From NCBI RefSeq assembly GCF_004801255.1, contig NZ_CP036295.1, positions 1,438,001 to 1,502,000 of the forward strand: a DNA stretch of 64,000 nucleotides, given 5' to 3'. Positions within the stretch are counted from its first letter, which is position 1. Every line of letters begins with the position of its first letter. The stretch comes from Desulfovibrio desulfuricans. Its GTDB lineage: Bacteria > Desulfobacterota > Desulfovibrionia > Desulfovibrionales > Desulfovibrionaceae. Shown one piece after another: positions 43,004 through 52,215 of the stretch. The notes below the pieces were generated by a model. The model was not told where the DNA came from and ran no database searches. It saw nothing but the letters and a program-made list of their open reading frames with translations. Made by a program: the position numbers and the translations under genes.

Positions 43004-43345
43004 TTACTTGATAAGGCCGCTGCCAGAGCCATTGAATGGCTCGGAGCTGAACTGCATCCGGCCAAGGCCGCCGGCCACGGTCAGATTGGTGCAGGCTTCA
43101 ATATATTTGTCCTGCAGTTCCTTGGGGGTGTTGGCATAGCGATAGAGGAAATTTTTGCCCTCGATGCTGCCGGTAAAATCAGGTTCAAAAGGATAGCCGT
43201 AGGGCAGCATCATCATTTGCACGCCCTGCTGGGTGGGAATGGTCTGAATGGTGGCCACCTCGTTAAGGCAGTCCTTTTCGGCGTCGTATTTGCCGATGAT
43301 CAGTTCACCCGTCACCAGCTTCATCAAACGGATATCGTAAGCCAT
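43004..43345 (-). CDS. Small hypothetical protein, possibly Sm-like fold (113 aa)
   Basis: The 113-residue protein has an N-terminal beta-rich stretch, IRLMKLVTGELIIGKYDAE, reminiscent of the first strands of Sm/Hfq-like proteins, followed by MMMLPYGYPFEPD and a helical tail. The similarity is an impression, not an established hit. GAGGAG seven bases before the ATG at 43345 and a strong terminator behind it show a well-expressed single gene. It lies divergent from rnc. Confidence 0.65.
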   Translation of the reverse strand: MAYDIRLMKLVTGELIIGKYDAEKDCLNEVATIQTIPTQQGVQMMMLPYGYPFEPDFTGSIEGKNFLYRYANTPKELQDKYIEACTNLTVAGGLGRMQFSSEPFNGSGSGLIK

Positions 43346-43446
43346 GCTCAACTCCTCGGTAGTCGTTGGTTTTACCTAGGCATTGGTGAAGCGCATGTCA
43401 AGGTATTTTGTGTTGCCATCGGTCATGAAATGAATAGAGTACGGCT

Positions 43447-44190
43447 ATGCAAAATTTTGACGCTTCATCAAATATGCCGCCCAAGACAGCGGCAAAATTG
43501 CTGGAACCCGTGCTGGGCTACACCTTTATAAGACCGGAGCTGCTTGATCTTGCGTTGACGCACAGCTCGTGGGCCAACGAGTGCGGCATGGGGCAGAACC
43601 ATAACGAAAGGCTTGAGTTTTTGGGCGATGCGGTGCTTGAGCTTTGCGTGTCTGCCCAGCTGTATCGTCGTTTTCCTGACGCGCGCGAGGGCGAGCTTAC
43701 CAAGATGCGCGCGCATCTGGTAAGCACGGTCAGCCTTGCGGAGCGCGCAAGAAAAATCGGGCTTGATACCCTGCTCAAGCTTGGCAGGGGTGAAGAAAGT
43801 CAGGGCGGGCGCACGCGCGACGGCGTGCTGAGCGACGCGTTTGAAGCGATGCTGGCAGCTGTGTACGAGGACGGCGGTTTTGACGCGGCCAGGGAGGCTG
43901 TGGCGCGGCTTTTTGCCGACCGCTGGCCCACAGCGGCGAGCAAGACCATGCCCAAGGATTACAAAACCAGACTGCAGGAGACCTCGCAGCAGCAGTTTGG
44001 CGAGGCGCCCTTGTACACCCGGCTGGGCAGCAATGGCCCAGAGCATGCTAAGGTTTTTGAAATAGGGGTTAAACTGCCGGACGGCAGAGAATTTGTGGCT
44101 ACAGGCAGCAGCTGCAAAAAGGCGGAACAAAATGCCGCCCAGCAGGCGCTGGATATGCTTGAAACGGCCAAGAGCACCAAAAACAGCTGA
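43447..44190 (+). CDS. rnc: Ribonuclease III
   Basis: RNase III cuts double-stranded RNA in rRNA and mRNA processing. The 247-residue protein has the catalytic signature NERLEFLGDAVLEL (about 51-64), the second acidic site SDAFEAMLAAVYEDGG (about 128-143) and a C-terminal double-stranded-RNA-binding domain (about 172-240; GSSCKKAEQNAAQQAL). Length is slightly above average because of an N-terminal extension. A weak GAG precedes the ATG. Confidence 0.96.
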   Translation: MQNFDASSNMPPKTAAKLLEPVLGYTFIRPELLDLALTHSSWANECGMGQNHNERLEFLGDAVLELCVSAQLYRRFPDAREGELTKMRAHLVSTVSLAERARKIGLDTLLKLGRGEESQGGRTRDGVLSDAFEAMLAAVYEDGGFDAAREAVARLFADRWPTAASKTMPKDYKTRLQETSQQQFGEAPLYTRLGSNGPEHAKVFEIGVKLPDGREFVATGSSCKKAEQNAAQQALDMLETAKSTKNS

Positions 44191-44242
44191 CACATTCCCC
44201 AACATACCCAGCCTGTTACGTGGGCATATTCGGGAATGTCCC

Positions 44243-44267
44243 GGTCCGGGGGCACAGCCCCCGGACC
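44243..44267. terminator. GC-rich hairpin between rnc and flagellin
   Basis: Arms 44243-44253 and 44257-44267 are exact complements with a 3-nt loop. It lies between the convergent rnc and flagellin genes and may act for both, though neither side has a long U tract. Confidence 0.65.
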
Positions 44268-44305
44268 TCCCATCTTTGGTCTACCACAGCCTAGTTTGTG
44301 ATGGC

Positions 44306-45211
44306 CTAACCGCCAATAAGCTTCATGGCCATCTGCGGCAAGGAGTTGGCCTGCGAGAGCATGGCCACCGCTGACTGGGTCAAAATTTGTTCACGCACAA
44401 ACTGCGTCATTTCCGTCGCCACGTCCACGTCCGAAATACGGGATTCAGCAGCCTGGAGGTTTTCAGCCTGAGTGTTCAGGTTGGTGATGGTGTTTTCCAG
44501 ACGGTTTTGCACGGAACCGAGGTGGGCGCGGATTTTGTCCTTGGAAACAATGGCCTGCGTAATGGCGTCAAGGGACTTCTGCGCAGCCTCCTGCGTGGAC
44601 ACCGTACCGCCGTCGCGCATATTGCCGCTGGCGTCAAGGGCCTGATTGCCCACGCCCAATGACGAGGCGGTGGCGCTGCCGATGGTGATGTAATAATAGT
44701 CTTCGGCAGAGTCGTTGCCCGTGCCAAAGTGCACTTTGAGCTTGCCGCTCGAATTCATGCCGCTGCCATCGTGCGTTTCGGACGAAAGCGCGCCGTTGAG
44801 CAGATGGATGCCGTTGAAGTCGGTGGCGTTGGCGATACGGGTAATTTCCGACGCCATGGCCTGATATTCCGATTCGATCATCAGGCGCTGGGTGGAGTCG
44901 TACGTGCCGGTTGCGGCCTGTTCTGCCAGTTCCTTCATGCGGGTGAGCTTTTCGTCAACGACCCCAAGAGCGCCGTCGGCGGTCTGGATCATTGAGATAG
45001 CGTCGTTTGCGTTACGGGCGCCTTGCTGCAGGGTGGCTATATCGGCACGCTGCAGTTCGCGGATTGCCAGTCCGGCGGCATCGTCGGCGGCGCTGTTTAC
45101 GCGAAGACCGGACGACAGCCTTTGTGTTGATTTACCCAATGCTGAGTAGTGCGCATTTAAATTTCTGGCCGTGTTGGCGGCCATCATATTATGGTTAATG
45201 ACCAAAGACAT
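44306..45211 (-). CDS. fliC: Flagellin
   Basis: Flagellin is the filament subunit. The 301-residue protein has the conserved N-terminal D0/D1 domain (about 1-140; INHNMMAANTARNLN, LSSGLRVNSAADDAAGLAI), a short variable centre (about 150-205) and the conserved C-terminal D1/D0 (LGSVQNRLENTITNLN, ending LPQMAMKLIGG). AGGAGG lies just before the ATG at 45211, and a perfect sigma-54 promoter is 41 bases upstream. It is a single-gene unit; other flagellar genes are not in the window. Confidence 0.96.
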   Translation of the reverse strand: MSLVINHNMMAANTARNLNAHYSALGKSTQRLSSGLRVNSAADDAAGLAIRELQRADIATLQQGARNANDAISMIQTADGALGVVDEKLTRMKELAEQAATGTYDSTQRLMIESEYQAMASEITRIANATDFNGIHLLNGALSSETHDGSGMNSSGKLKVHFGTGNDSAEDYYYITIGSATASSLGVGNQALDASGNMRDGGTVSTQEAAQKSLDAITQAIVSKDKIRAHLGSVQNRLENTITNLNTQAENLQAAESRISDVDVATEMTQFVREQILTQSAVAMLSQANSLPQMAMKLIGG

Positions 45212-45251
45212 GGGACACCTCCTGGTGGTTGCTAAGCTGTACACGCCAAGA

Positions 45252-45267
45252 TGCAATCCATGTGCCA
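45252..45267 (-). promoter_or_regulatory. Sigma-54 promoter of flagellin
   Basis: Read on the minus strand, TGGCAC, five bases, then TTGCA gives GG and GC dinucleotides exactly ten bases apart, a perfect -24/-12 element. An AT-rich stretch lies upstream. A FlrC/FleQ-type activator would be needed; none is encoded here. Confidence 0.9.
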
Positions 45268-45559
45268 ATAAAAAAAATATAATTATTGCAAATGATTATA
45301 AAATGACAGAACAAGCAGGAAAAATTTTCCCCCGGCAAAGGGGAATTTTTGACAGTATATCAGGGCATTCGAAGGCTTGCCCGACATCGGTTTTGTGCAT
45401 AAGGAACGGCGCATCAGGCCACCGGCTGACTTGCAGTCGACAAATTGTTTCAGCGGCATGCGCGCCATGATTGATCTGCGGATGCCCTGCCTTTGCAACG
45501 CCGCAATGCCAAACAGGTAAACCCAGTCTGCGGGTGAGGAGCAGACAGAAAAAAACGTA

Positions 45560-45607
45560 AAAGCCCCGGCCATGTCTCTTCAAGCTGAGAGACATGGCCG
45601 GGGCTTT
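45560..45607 (-). terminator. Strong terminator of the glutamate/aspartate importer operon
   Basis: Arms 45560-45579 and 45588-45607 pair perfectly over 20 bp. On the minus strand the stem ends in a T-rich stretch and a T7 run, 22 bases after the ATPase gene stop. Confidence 0.9.
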
Positions 45608-45628
45608 GGCTATATAAGAAGGAAGCTG

Positions 45629-46381
45629 TTAGTGCGGAATGATGTTGGCCAAAAAGTCTTTTGCACGCTGGGTGGCGGGGTTGTCGAAAAACTTGTCCTT
45701 GGGCGAGTCCTCAAGGATCGCGCCGGTCTCCATAAACAGAACCCTGTTGGCCACCTTGCGGGCAAAGCCCATCTCGTGGGTCACAACCATCATGGTCATG
45801 CCCTCGTAGGCGAGTTCAACCATAACGTCCAACACTTCATTGATCATTTCGGGGTCAAGGGCAGATGTTGGCTCGTCAAAAAGCATGGCCACAGGGTCCA
45901 TGCACAGCGCACGTGCAATGGCCACGCGCTGCTGCTGCCCGCCGGAGAGCTGCGAGGGGTATTTGTCCGTTTGCGGCTCAAGCCCCACGCGTTTGAGCAG
46001 CATAAGGCCTTTCTCCATGGCTTCTTCGCGGTTGCGCTTGAGCACTTTTTCCTGAGCGAGCACAAGGTTGTGAATGATGCTCAAATGCGGAAAAAGCTCA
46101 AAGTGCTGAAAAACCATGCCCACATGGCTGCGCAGCCGGGCCAGATTGGTTTTTTTGCTGGTCACCTCTGTGCCGTTAACAATAATCTTGCCATCCTGCA
46201 CAGGTTCCAGGCCGTTGACGGTCTTGATAAGCGTGGACTTTCCCGAACCGGAAGGCCCGCACACAACCACAACCTCGCCCTTGTGTATGCGCGTGCTGCA
46301 ATGGCTCAGCACATTGAAGTCACCGTACCACTTGGATACGTTTTCCATAATAATCATGGCTTCATCGGTAGGGTTGATCAT
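45629..46381 (-). CDS. gltL: Amino-acid ABC transporter ATPase (GltL/GlnQ type)
   Basis: The 250-residue ATPase has Walker A (GPSGSGKST), the Q-loop ([13 protein letters not shown]), the ABC signature (LSGGQQQR), Walker B ([12 protein letters not shown]) and the H-loop (VVTHEMGFA), all of the polar amino-acid importer type. It powers uptake through the two permeases encoded just upstream. Its ATG overlaps the gltK stop (ATGA). The first in-frame start at 46432 lies inside gltK and is not used here. Confidence 0.94.
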   Translation of the reverse strand: MINPTDEAMIIMENVSKWYGDFNVLSHCSTRIHKGEVVVVCGPSGSGKSTLIKTVNGLEPVQDGKIIVNGTEVTSKKTNLARLRSHVGMVFQHFELFPHLSIIHNLVLAQEKVLKRNREEAMEKGLMLLKRVGLEPQTDKYPSQLSGGQQQRVAIARALCMDPVAMLFDEPTSALDPEMINEVLDVMVELAYEGMTMMVVTHEMGFARKVANRVLFMETGAILEDSPKDKFFDNPATQRAKDFLANIIPH

Positions 46382-47055
46382 AGCTTGAGTCTCTTTTTTA
46401 CCATGGTTACGGTGACTGATACACAGAAGCAAACAATAAAATAGCCCGCGCCTGCAAACAGCACCATATCAATTTCGTTGCCGGTCGTCTTGCCAATGTT
46501 GGAAGCGGTACGGAAAAAATCCGCCAGGCCGATGATGTAGACCAGGGCTGTATCCTGAAAAAGAATCATGCCCTGGGTCAGCAGCAGGGGAGTCATAACG
46601 CGAAAGGCCTGGGGCAGAATGACGTAGGTGAGCGTTTGCGACTTGGTCATGCCGAGCGCCAGCGCTGCGGAATACTGCCCGCTGGAAACGCTGCGCATGC
46701 CTGCGCGGATGATTTCGGCATAGTAGGCCGCCTCAAAGGCGGTAAATGCCACAATGGCGGAGACCAGTCGAATGTCTGTTTGCGGCGAAAGGTTGAAAAA
46801 CGAACTCAAAAAATGCGGCACAATAAGGTAGAACCACAGCAGCACCATAACAAGCGGTATGGAGCGGAAGCAGTTTACATAGCTCGCCGAAAGCCAGCGC
46901 AGGGGCGCGTACACTGAAATGCGCGCGACCGCCAAAAGCGTGCCTATAACCATGCCCAGCGCAATGGCCGTGACCGTGATTTTAAGCGTAACCAGCGCTC
47001 CCTGACCGAGTAGGGGCAGGCTCTGCTGAATGATGCTCCAGTCAAAGCTAAACAT
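46378..47055 (-). CDS. gltK: Amino-acid ABC transporter permease (GltK type)
   Basis: The 225-residue inner-membrane protein has about five membrane segments and the HisMQ-type EAA loop ([21 protein letters not shown]). It opens with [26 protein letters not shown] precedes the ATG at 47055, which lies inside the last codons of gltJ (8-nt overlap). It pairs with GltJ to form the channel. Confidence 0.92.
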   Translation of the reverse strand: MFSFDWSIIQQSLPLLGQGALVTLKITVTAIALGMVIGTLLAVARISVYAPLRWLSASYVNCFRSIPLVMVLLWFYLIVPHFLSSFFNLSPQTDIRLVSAIVAFTAFEAAYYAEIIRAGMRSVSSGQYSAALALGMTKSQTLTYVILPQAFRVMTPLLLTQGMILFQDTALVYIIGLADFFRTASNIGKTTGNEIDMVLFAGAGYFIVCFCVSVTVTMVKKRLKL

Positions 47056-47797
47056 TTTTGCCTCCTGCACTCGTGGAGGGCAAACGCATCTTGTTCTCCA
47101 GCAGTTTCATGGAACGCATGACCACAAAGTTCAGCAGCGCATAGGCAAGTGTCACCGCGATAAATGATTCGTAGGCGTAGCCCGAAAATTCCAACAGCCT
47201 GTTGGCCTGGGCGGTCAGCTCAATAAGACCGACTGTTGAGGCAACAGCCGAGTTTTTTACCATATTGAGCATCTCGGAGGTCAGCGGCGGTATGATGATG
47301 CGGTATGCGTTGGGCAGCAGCACATGCCGGTAGGTCTGGGGCAGCGTGAGGCCGAGGGCCAGAGCCGCATAGCGCTGCCCGTGCGAAAGCGCCTGAATGC
47401 CTGACCGTACCTGCTCGCATACGCGCGCGCCCGTAAAGAAACCCAGCGCGCAGACAGATATGATGAAAAATTGGATATTGGGGTTCAGTTCTGCCTTGAA
47501 CCACACGCTCGCCCTGTAAGGCAAAAGGTCTGGCGCGGCAAGATACCAGATAAAAAATTGAACAATAAGAGGTATGTTACGAAAAATGGTCACATAGGCT
47601 GCGCCGATGTTGCTGAGAATCTTGTTGGGCAATGTGCGTAGAATGCCAAATAGCGAGCCCAGAACAAAAGCCAGAATCCAGGCGCAGACAGACAGGGCCA
47701 CTGTTGTCAAAAAGCCATCCACCAGCCAGCTGAAGTAGGTGACGTTTCCAAACGGCGCCTGTTCAAAAAATATGCCCCAGTTCCAGTTAGCCTGCAT
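47048..47797 (-). CDS. gltJ: Amino-acid ABC transporter permease (GltJ type)
   Basis: The 249-residue permease has about five membrane segments and the EAA loop [21 protein letters not shown]. The [20 protein letters not shown] segment is typical of glutamate/aspartate importers. It is separated from the binding-protein gene by 99 bases that hold a perfect hairpin, and it overlaps gltK. Confidence 0.92.
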   Translation of the reverse strand: MQANWNWGIFFEQAPFGNVTYFSWLVDGFLTTVALSVCAWILAFVLGSLFGILRTLPNKILSNIGAAYVTIFRNIPLIVQFFIWYLAAPDLLPYRASVWFKAELNPNIQFFIISVCALGFFTGARVCEQVRSGIQALSHGQRYAALALGLTLPQTYRHVLLPNAYRIIIPPLTSEMLNMVKNSAVASTVGLIELTAQANRLLEFSGYAYESFIAVTLAYALLNFVVMRSMKLLENKMRLPSTSAGGKNV

Positions 47798-47854
47798 TCT
47801 TTGGTTCCATCCCTAGTGTAAAAACATATATCAAGTGCTGCGGGCTGAACCGCA

Positions 47855-47888
47855 TGTGCTGACGCGCTGCAAGCAGCGCGTCAGCACA
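47855..47888 (-). repeat. Perfect 16-bp hairpin between gltI and gltJ
   Basis: Arms 47855-47870 and 47873-47888 are exact complements with almost no loop. It lies in the mRNA between the binding-protein and permease genes and has no U tract. Such elements commonly stabilise the upstream message so that the binding protein is made in excess. Confidence 0.75.
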
Positions 47889-47896
47889 CACCAAAA

Positions 47897-48808
47897 TCAG
47901 TTCAGGGCCTTGTCGTTGGGGGCCTTGAAAAGAGCCTTCATTTCGTTGGACATTTCAAAGTTCATGTTTATGTTCTTGGGCGGAATGGGCTGCATGAACC
48001 AGCGGTTGTACGACTTTTCGGCGTCGCCGTTCGCCTGTTCGGCGGCGATGGTGGCGTCAACCAGCTTCTTGAACTGGGCGTCGCCCTTGCGCACCATGCA
48101 GCCGTATGCTTCAAAACTCTGCGGCGTGCCAACGATGATCCAGTCGGTGGGCTTTTTGGCCTTGGCGCGTTCGCCCGCAAGCAGGGCGTCGTCCATAAAG
48201 AAGGCCACAGCGCGGCCCGATTCAACAGTGCGGAAGGCGTCGCCGTGGTCTTTAACGCTGATGATGTTGATGGCGAGGCCCTTGTCGTCGTTCATCTTGT
48301 TCAGCAGTTTTTCGGAGGTGGTGCCCGAGGTCACGGCTACGTTTTTGCCCTTAAGGTCGGCAAAATCCTTGATGCTCGAGTCTTTGTTGACCAGCAGACG
48401 GGTGCCGATGATGAAAAAGGTGTTGGAGAAGTCAACCTGCTGCTGACGTTCCAGGTTGTTGGTGGTGGAGCCGCATTCAAAGTCAAAGGTGCCGTTTTGC
48501 AGAAGGGGGATGCGGTTCTGCGAGGTGATGGGCACGTAGCGAACCTGCAGGTTGGGCATGTTCAGCTGCTTTTTGACGGCGTCAACGATCTTGCTGGAGT
48601 AATCCTGGGCATAGCCGATAACATTCTGCTGCAGGTCGTAGTAAGAAAAAGGCACGGAGGATTCGCGGTGACCCACCACGATAACGCCGGTATCCTTAAT
48701 TTTTTGCAAGGTTCCGGTGAGTTCTTCTGCCTGGGCCTGACCGCCCTGAGCGGAGGTCAGAAGAAGCAGAGCCGCCAAAGCGGACAAAATGGATTTTTTC
48801 AGCGCCAT
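47897..48808 (-). CDS. gltI: Glutamate/aspartate periplasmic binding protein (GltI type)
   Basis: The 303-residue protein has a signal peptide (about 1-27, ending AQA) and a type II periplasmic binding fold: GVIVVGHRESSVPFSYYD, FECGSTTNNLERQQQVDFS and LKGKNVAVTSGTTSEKLL. The ECGSTTNN segment is typical of GltI-like glutamate/aspartate binding proteins. AGGAGG precedes the ATG at 48808 and a TATAAT -10 lies about 50 bases upstream. It heads the gltIJKL operon. Confidence 0.93.
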   Translation of the reverse strand: MALKKSILSALAALLLLTSAQGGQAQAEELTGTLQKIKDTGVIVVGHRESSVPFSYYDLQQNVIGYAQDYSSKIVDAVKKQLNMPNLQVRYVPITSQNRIPLLQNGTFDFECGSTTNNLERQQQVDFSNTFFIIGTRLLVNKDSSIKDFADLKGKNVAVTSGTTSEKLLNKMNDDKGLAINIISVKDHGDAFRTVESGRAVAFFMDDALLAGERAKAKKPTDWIIVGTPQSFEAYGCMVRKGDAQFKKLVDATIAAEQANGDAEKSYNRWFMQPIPPKNINMNFEMSNEMKALFKAPNDKALN

Positions 48809-48857
48809 GGGTTCCTCCTGAATTGGCATTTACAAAAGGCGACGCCACGTTTGCCAA

Positions 48858-48863
48858 ATTATA
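48858..48863 (-). promoter_or_regulatory. -10 element of the gltIJKL promoter
   Basis: A consensus TATAAT on the minus strand, 50 bases before the gltI ATG. The matching -35 is weak; TTGCTC lies 21 bases upstream and other hexamers at 17 bases are poor, so an activator may be involved. Confidence 0.5.
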
Positions 48864-49400
48864 GCGCCGCGCAAGAAAATAGTTGAGCAAAAACGTGTCA
48901 GAAGCGCCCCGAAGCACCGCGCCTGCGGGCCGCTCCATGGGTGAATGCCCGGGGGCGTTTTGCCAGACGGTTTTTACCGGTTCTCCTGCCAGAGTACACA
49001 GCCTGCACACATCAGACGCGCCAATATGGGCAGACAAACATGCCGGATGCGCATCACGATTTTTAACGCACGCCGAATCACGCCACTGTAAACGATAACG
49101 CATCAATCAGCAAAGAAAAATACTATCAAGCCATACGGACGCATAACGTCCCATGGCTCGATGCTGATTGGTGCCTTGGGGGGAAAAGGCGCCTCCGCAC
49201 GTAGGCGTGCAGAAACCACAAATGCTGGCGGTAAAATACCTGCTGCAGAATTGTCGCTAAACTACCTCGTTACAATTATAAATATTGAGGGTGGTGTCAA
49301 TAAGTCCGTGGCCTGTCCATGGCTGTGCTGCCTTGCTAACGGCTGTTTTTGGGGGCCTTCAAACTGTGCGTTTTTTTTATTTTGTCTCTGCTGACGCCGC

Positions 49401-49429
49401 TTGTTTTGTCCGATAAAGGATAATATGAT
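49401..49429 (+). promoter_or_regulatory. Putative promoter of the hemerythrin chemoreceptor gene
   Basis: TTGTTT (49401-49406), 17 bases, then TATGAT (49424-49429) forms a fair sigma-70 promoter. A CCGATAA at 49410-49416 inside it resembles the FliA -10, but no TAAA lies at the right distance. Confidence 0.35.
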
Positions 49430-49502
49430 CAAAATGCTTGGTTTGTGTCTTTGCCATTGTCCGTAGCACCCCCGGAAGCCTGTTTCTCCAAAGGATGAGT
49501 TT

Positions 49503-51209
49503 ATGGTTTTTATTCCACACGTTTTTGCCTTTATTCTGCTGATGATTTTGGCTTTTGCAGGCAATTTGGGCGGATTTTTATGGGCTGCCTGGGCGGGGGT
49601 TGCTGCCTGCATGGTCGGCGACGCGCTCTTGCGGGTACGTTTACTGGCTGCCGCCGGGCAGATGCGCAGGCAGATGGAGGCCGCTATCGATGATGCCGGT
49701 ACGGGCGGCGGTGCACGTGCGGGTTTGGGCGCAAGCGCAAGCAATGCCGATCTGCTTGCCCTTTGTCTTGAGCGCCTGCGCAGAGCGGAATCGAACCTTG
49801 CCGCAGAGCGTGTGCGTGCGGCGGAGCTTGAAACCGCTGGCGGGGAACTTCAAAACAGCCTGCGGGATGCGCAGGCTGAAAAAGCCGCGCTGCTTGAAAA
49901 ATTTGCCAGTGGCGATGCCGTGCTGCGCAAAGCCCATACGGTTTGCACCAAGCTCTCTGCTGAAGCGCAGCATCTTGCGACGCTTGTTTCAGAGGTTAAT
50001 CAGGGGGTAGGCGTGCAGCGTGACCGCCTGAACGAAACCGGCGGCGCCATGGAAGCGGTTGCGCAGGGTGCGCAGGAGTCCTCCATGCGCGTGCGCGAGG
50101 TTTCGGAAAACGCCCACACGGCCAGCGCCAGCGCGTCGGCCAGCAAGCAGGAGGTAGACGGTGCTGTGGCGTCCATTGATAAGCTCAAGGACACCATTGT
50201 ACTGCTCAAGGAGGCCATGGCTGGCCTGGGCGAAAAAGCCAGCAATATTGGCAAGGTAATGGCGGTGATCAACGAGGTTGCCGACCAGACCAACCTGCTT
50301 GCCCTGAACGCGGCCATCGAAGCTGCCCGTGCGGGCGAGGCCGGGCGAGGGTTTGCCGTTGTGGCGGACGAGGTGCGCAAACTGGCGGAAAAAACCATGG
50401 GCGCCACCAAGGAAGTTGAAGAAGCCGTAACCGCCATACAGCAGGAAACCCGGCGCAATGCGGAAACCGTAGAGGCGGCGGCCCATCTGGGTGTTGAGGG
50501 GGCTACGTCGGCCTCGCTGGCGGGGGGGCGTCTGGGCGAAATTCTTGAAGCCATCTCGGGCACCGCCCAGCATCTGCAGGCCGTGGCCGCTACCGCAGGC
50601 GTGCAGTCAAACAATATTGAAGACGCCAACAAGGCTCTGGAAGAAATCCGTATAGTGGCCGAGCAGACCTCCGGCAACATGCAGGTTTTTACCGCCGCGC
50701 TTTTGACTTTTCAGGGCGGCATGGAAGAGCTGGACATGATTGTCAACGCCATGGTCAGCGGCGATTACGAACGGGCGGCATCAAGCAAATTTGTGCAGTG
50801 GACGCCGCGTATGGAACTGGGAATCAGCGAGATAGACCGCCAGCACCGCATGCTTGTCGACTATATCAACGACCTGCACAGCGCCATGTCCAACCATCGC
50901 AGCGCAGAAGAACTGCTGGGCATACTGCACAAGCTGCATGATTACACCAGCACGCACTTCAGGGATGAAGAAAAACGCTTTGTCCATACAGATTACCCGT
51001 CTGTCAAGGATCATCTCCAGATCCACAGAGAGTTTGAAGCAAAGGTTGATGAAGTGGAGCGCGGCATAAAGCAGGGCACAGTCACCTTGAGCATGGATCT
51101 GTTGTCCTTCCTCAAAGACTGGCTGGTGCAGCACATAATGGGCATGGATGCGCAGTACGTGCAGTATGTCAAAAAAGGCGCCAGGGCCCCAGTCCGCAAG
51201 GGACGATAA
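49503..51209 (+). CDS. Methyl-accepting chemoreceptor with C-terminal bacteriohemerythrin domain (DcrH-like)
   Basis: The 568-residue protein has two close membrane segments at the N terminus (about 5-45) and no periplasmic ligand domain. A cytoplasmic coiled-coil signalling region follows (about 95-425), with the MCP hairpin tip [25 protein letters not shown]. The tail (about 435-555) is a hemerythrin: the ligands of a di-iron site can all be placed, in DRQH, THFRDEE, DHLQIH and QHIMGMD. Bacteriohemerythrins bind oxygen, so this should be an internal oxygen or redox receptor for chemotaxis. It resembles DcrH of Desulfovibrio but lacks a large sensory N terminus. AAGGATGAG precedes the ATG. 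Confidence 0.93.
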   Translation: MVFIPHVFAFILLMILAFAGNLGGFLWAAWAGVAACMVGDALLRVRLLAAAGQMRRQMEAAIDDAGTGGGARAGLGASASNADLLALCLERLRRAESNLAAERVRAAELETAGGELQNSLRDAQAEKAALLEKFASGDAVLRKAHTVCTKLSAEAQHLATLVSEVNQGVGVQRDRLNETGGAMEAVAQGAQESSMRVREVSENAHTASASASASKQEVDGAVASIDKLKDTIVLLKEAMAGLGEKASNIGKVMAVINEVADQTNLLALNAAIEAARAGEAGRGFAVVADEVRKLAEKTMGATKEVEEAVTAIQQETRRNAETVEAAAHLGVEGATSASLAGGRLGEILEAISGTAQHLQAVAATAGVQSNNIEDANKALEEIRIVAEQTSGNMQVFTAALLTFQGGMEELDMIVNAMVSGDYERAASSKFVQWTPRMELGISEIDRQHRMLVDYINDLHSAMSNHRSAEELLGILHKLHDYTSTHFRDEEKRFVHTDYPSVKDHLQIHREFEAKVDEVERGIKQGTVTLSMDLLSFLKDWLVQHIMGMDAQYVQYVKKGARAPVRKGR

Positions 51210-51489
51210 ATTGAGCTGCGTCAGGTAGCTGGCTCATTGAATCATGGCCCGTCTGGCCCCCGGTGCACTTGTTGCGCTGGCGGTTCAGACGGGCCTTTTG
51301 CTGTCCAATGCGGCACTGCGGGCTTTGGCTTGCGCAATGCCCGTAAATTATTCATTGTGTTCATGCCCGCTTACCCTCGCAATCCCATAAGGTCTGCCGG
51401 TCAGATTCGCCCCATCGCGGCATTGCAGCTGATCTTTTAATTGCCGGGCTTTGGGGATGCTGGACATGCCAGCTGCGGCGGCTCAGCGC
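51210..51489. other. Gap between the chemoreceptor gene and the GGDEF pseudogene
   Basis: A short imperfect palindrome near 51248-51300 may be the chemoreceptor terminator. The rest may include decayed 5' parts of the pseudogene, but no similarity can be traced before about 51500. Confidence 0.35.
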
Positions 51490-51990
51490 GGTGTTCTGCA
51501 CCTTTCCAATACCGGCGTCTCACGGGCCTTGCCAACAGGCAAAAATTTTCCAGCGCCCTGTCTGAGGCAATGACGGACTCGCATCGGTACGAGCGCCCTT
51601 TTCCCTTGCTGTTCTTGATGTGGACAACGTAACGTGTGTTAACGACACCATTTGGTCATCTTGCGGGCGATGCCGTGCTGCAACCCTGAGCGCCATTACC
51701 CTGAGGGCGCTTCGCCCCGGCAACATGGCGGGCCGTTGGGGAAGCGAGGAATTTCTTGTGCTTCTGCAAGATACCGCAGCAGCCGAGGCGCTGGAGCTGG
51801 CCGACAAGCTGCGGCGCAGCCTCGGCGGGCACGATTTTGCCGACGGCCTGCGTTGCGCCGTCAGCATCGGCGTGGCGGTAATGCGCCGCGAGGAACACCG
51901 TTGACAACCTTATCCATCGTGGGATACGGCCCTGTACAGTGCAAAAATGCAGGCAAGAACAGGGTGATGATGAGCCAGGCTGTTTGTGCG
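51490..51990 (+). pseudogene. Frameshifted diguanylate-cyclase (GGDEF) relic
   Basis: A complete GGDEF domain can be read only by changing frame several times: LTGLANRQKFSSALSEAM at about 51520, then LAVLDVDNVTCVNDTI in a second frame, GHLAGDAVLQ in a third, GRWGSEEFLVLLQDTAAAEA back in the second, TVDNLIH near 51912, then DTALYSAK and AGKNRVM in further frames. The signature itself is GSEEF rather than GGDEF/GGEEF. At least four frameshifts mean it cannot make a functional protein. It is followed by the intact GGDEF-EAL gene. Confidence 0.85.
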
Positions 51991-52215
51991 TGCGCCGCAG
52001 GCAGACTTGCCGTGGTTGATGCCAGAGTTTATTGTTCCTGTGCTTGCCTGAAATGATATTTTGAGATAGATTTTTTTATAGATGGCCTTCAACTAACAGC
52101 TATTTTAAGGGCCTTAAGCAAATTTCCTATGGTTTAGCATGGCTTTTGTCGGGGCCATGTGCTCCTGCTGGTCTGCATGTGCTGCATTACACGAAATCCG
52201 TTGTGCGGGGTTCAT
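51991..52215. other. Leader of the GGDEF-EAL gene
   Basis: A 225-base stretch after the pseudogene, AT-rich around 52060-52130. I see no clear promoter pair and no terminator. Confidence 0.35.

Larger units (their letters stand above)
45212..45628. other. Gap between flagellin and the ABC importer
   Basis: It contains the flagellin sigma-54 promoter (45252-45267), an AT-rich patch behind it and the importer terminator (45560-45607). The middle (45300-45555) has minus-strand open frames without a ribosome-binding site or known similarity. Confidence 0.5.
48809..49502. other. Divergent gap between gltI and the chemoreceptor gene
   Basis: This 694-base stretch holds the gltI promoter (minus) and the putative chemoreceptor promoter (plus). 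The middle (about 48900-49390) has no frame with a ribosome-binding site and no RNA gene that I can recognise. Confidence 0.45.

Noticed and set aside
45283-45573. A 96-codon minus-strand frame between flagellin and the ABC operon
   Set aside because: It runs through the operon terminator and lacks a ribosome-binding site.
49161-49394. A 77-codon plus-strand frame before the chemoreceptor
   Set aside because: No ribosome-binding site and no similarity; it overlaps the likely promoter region.
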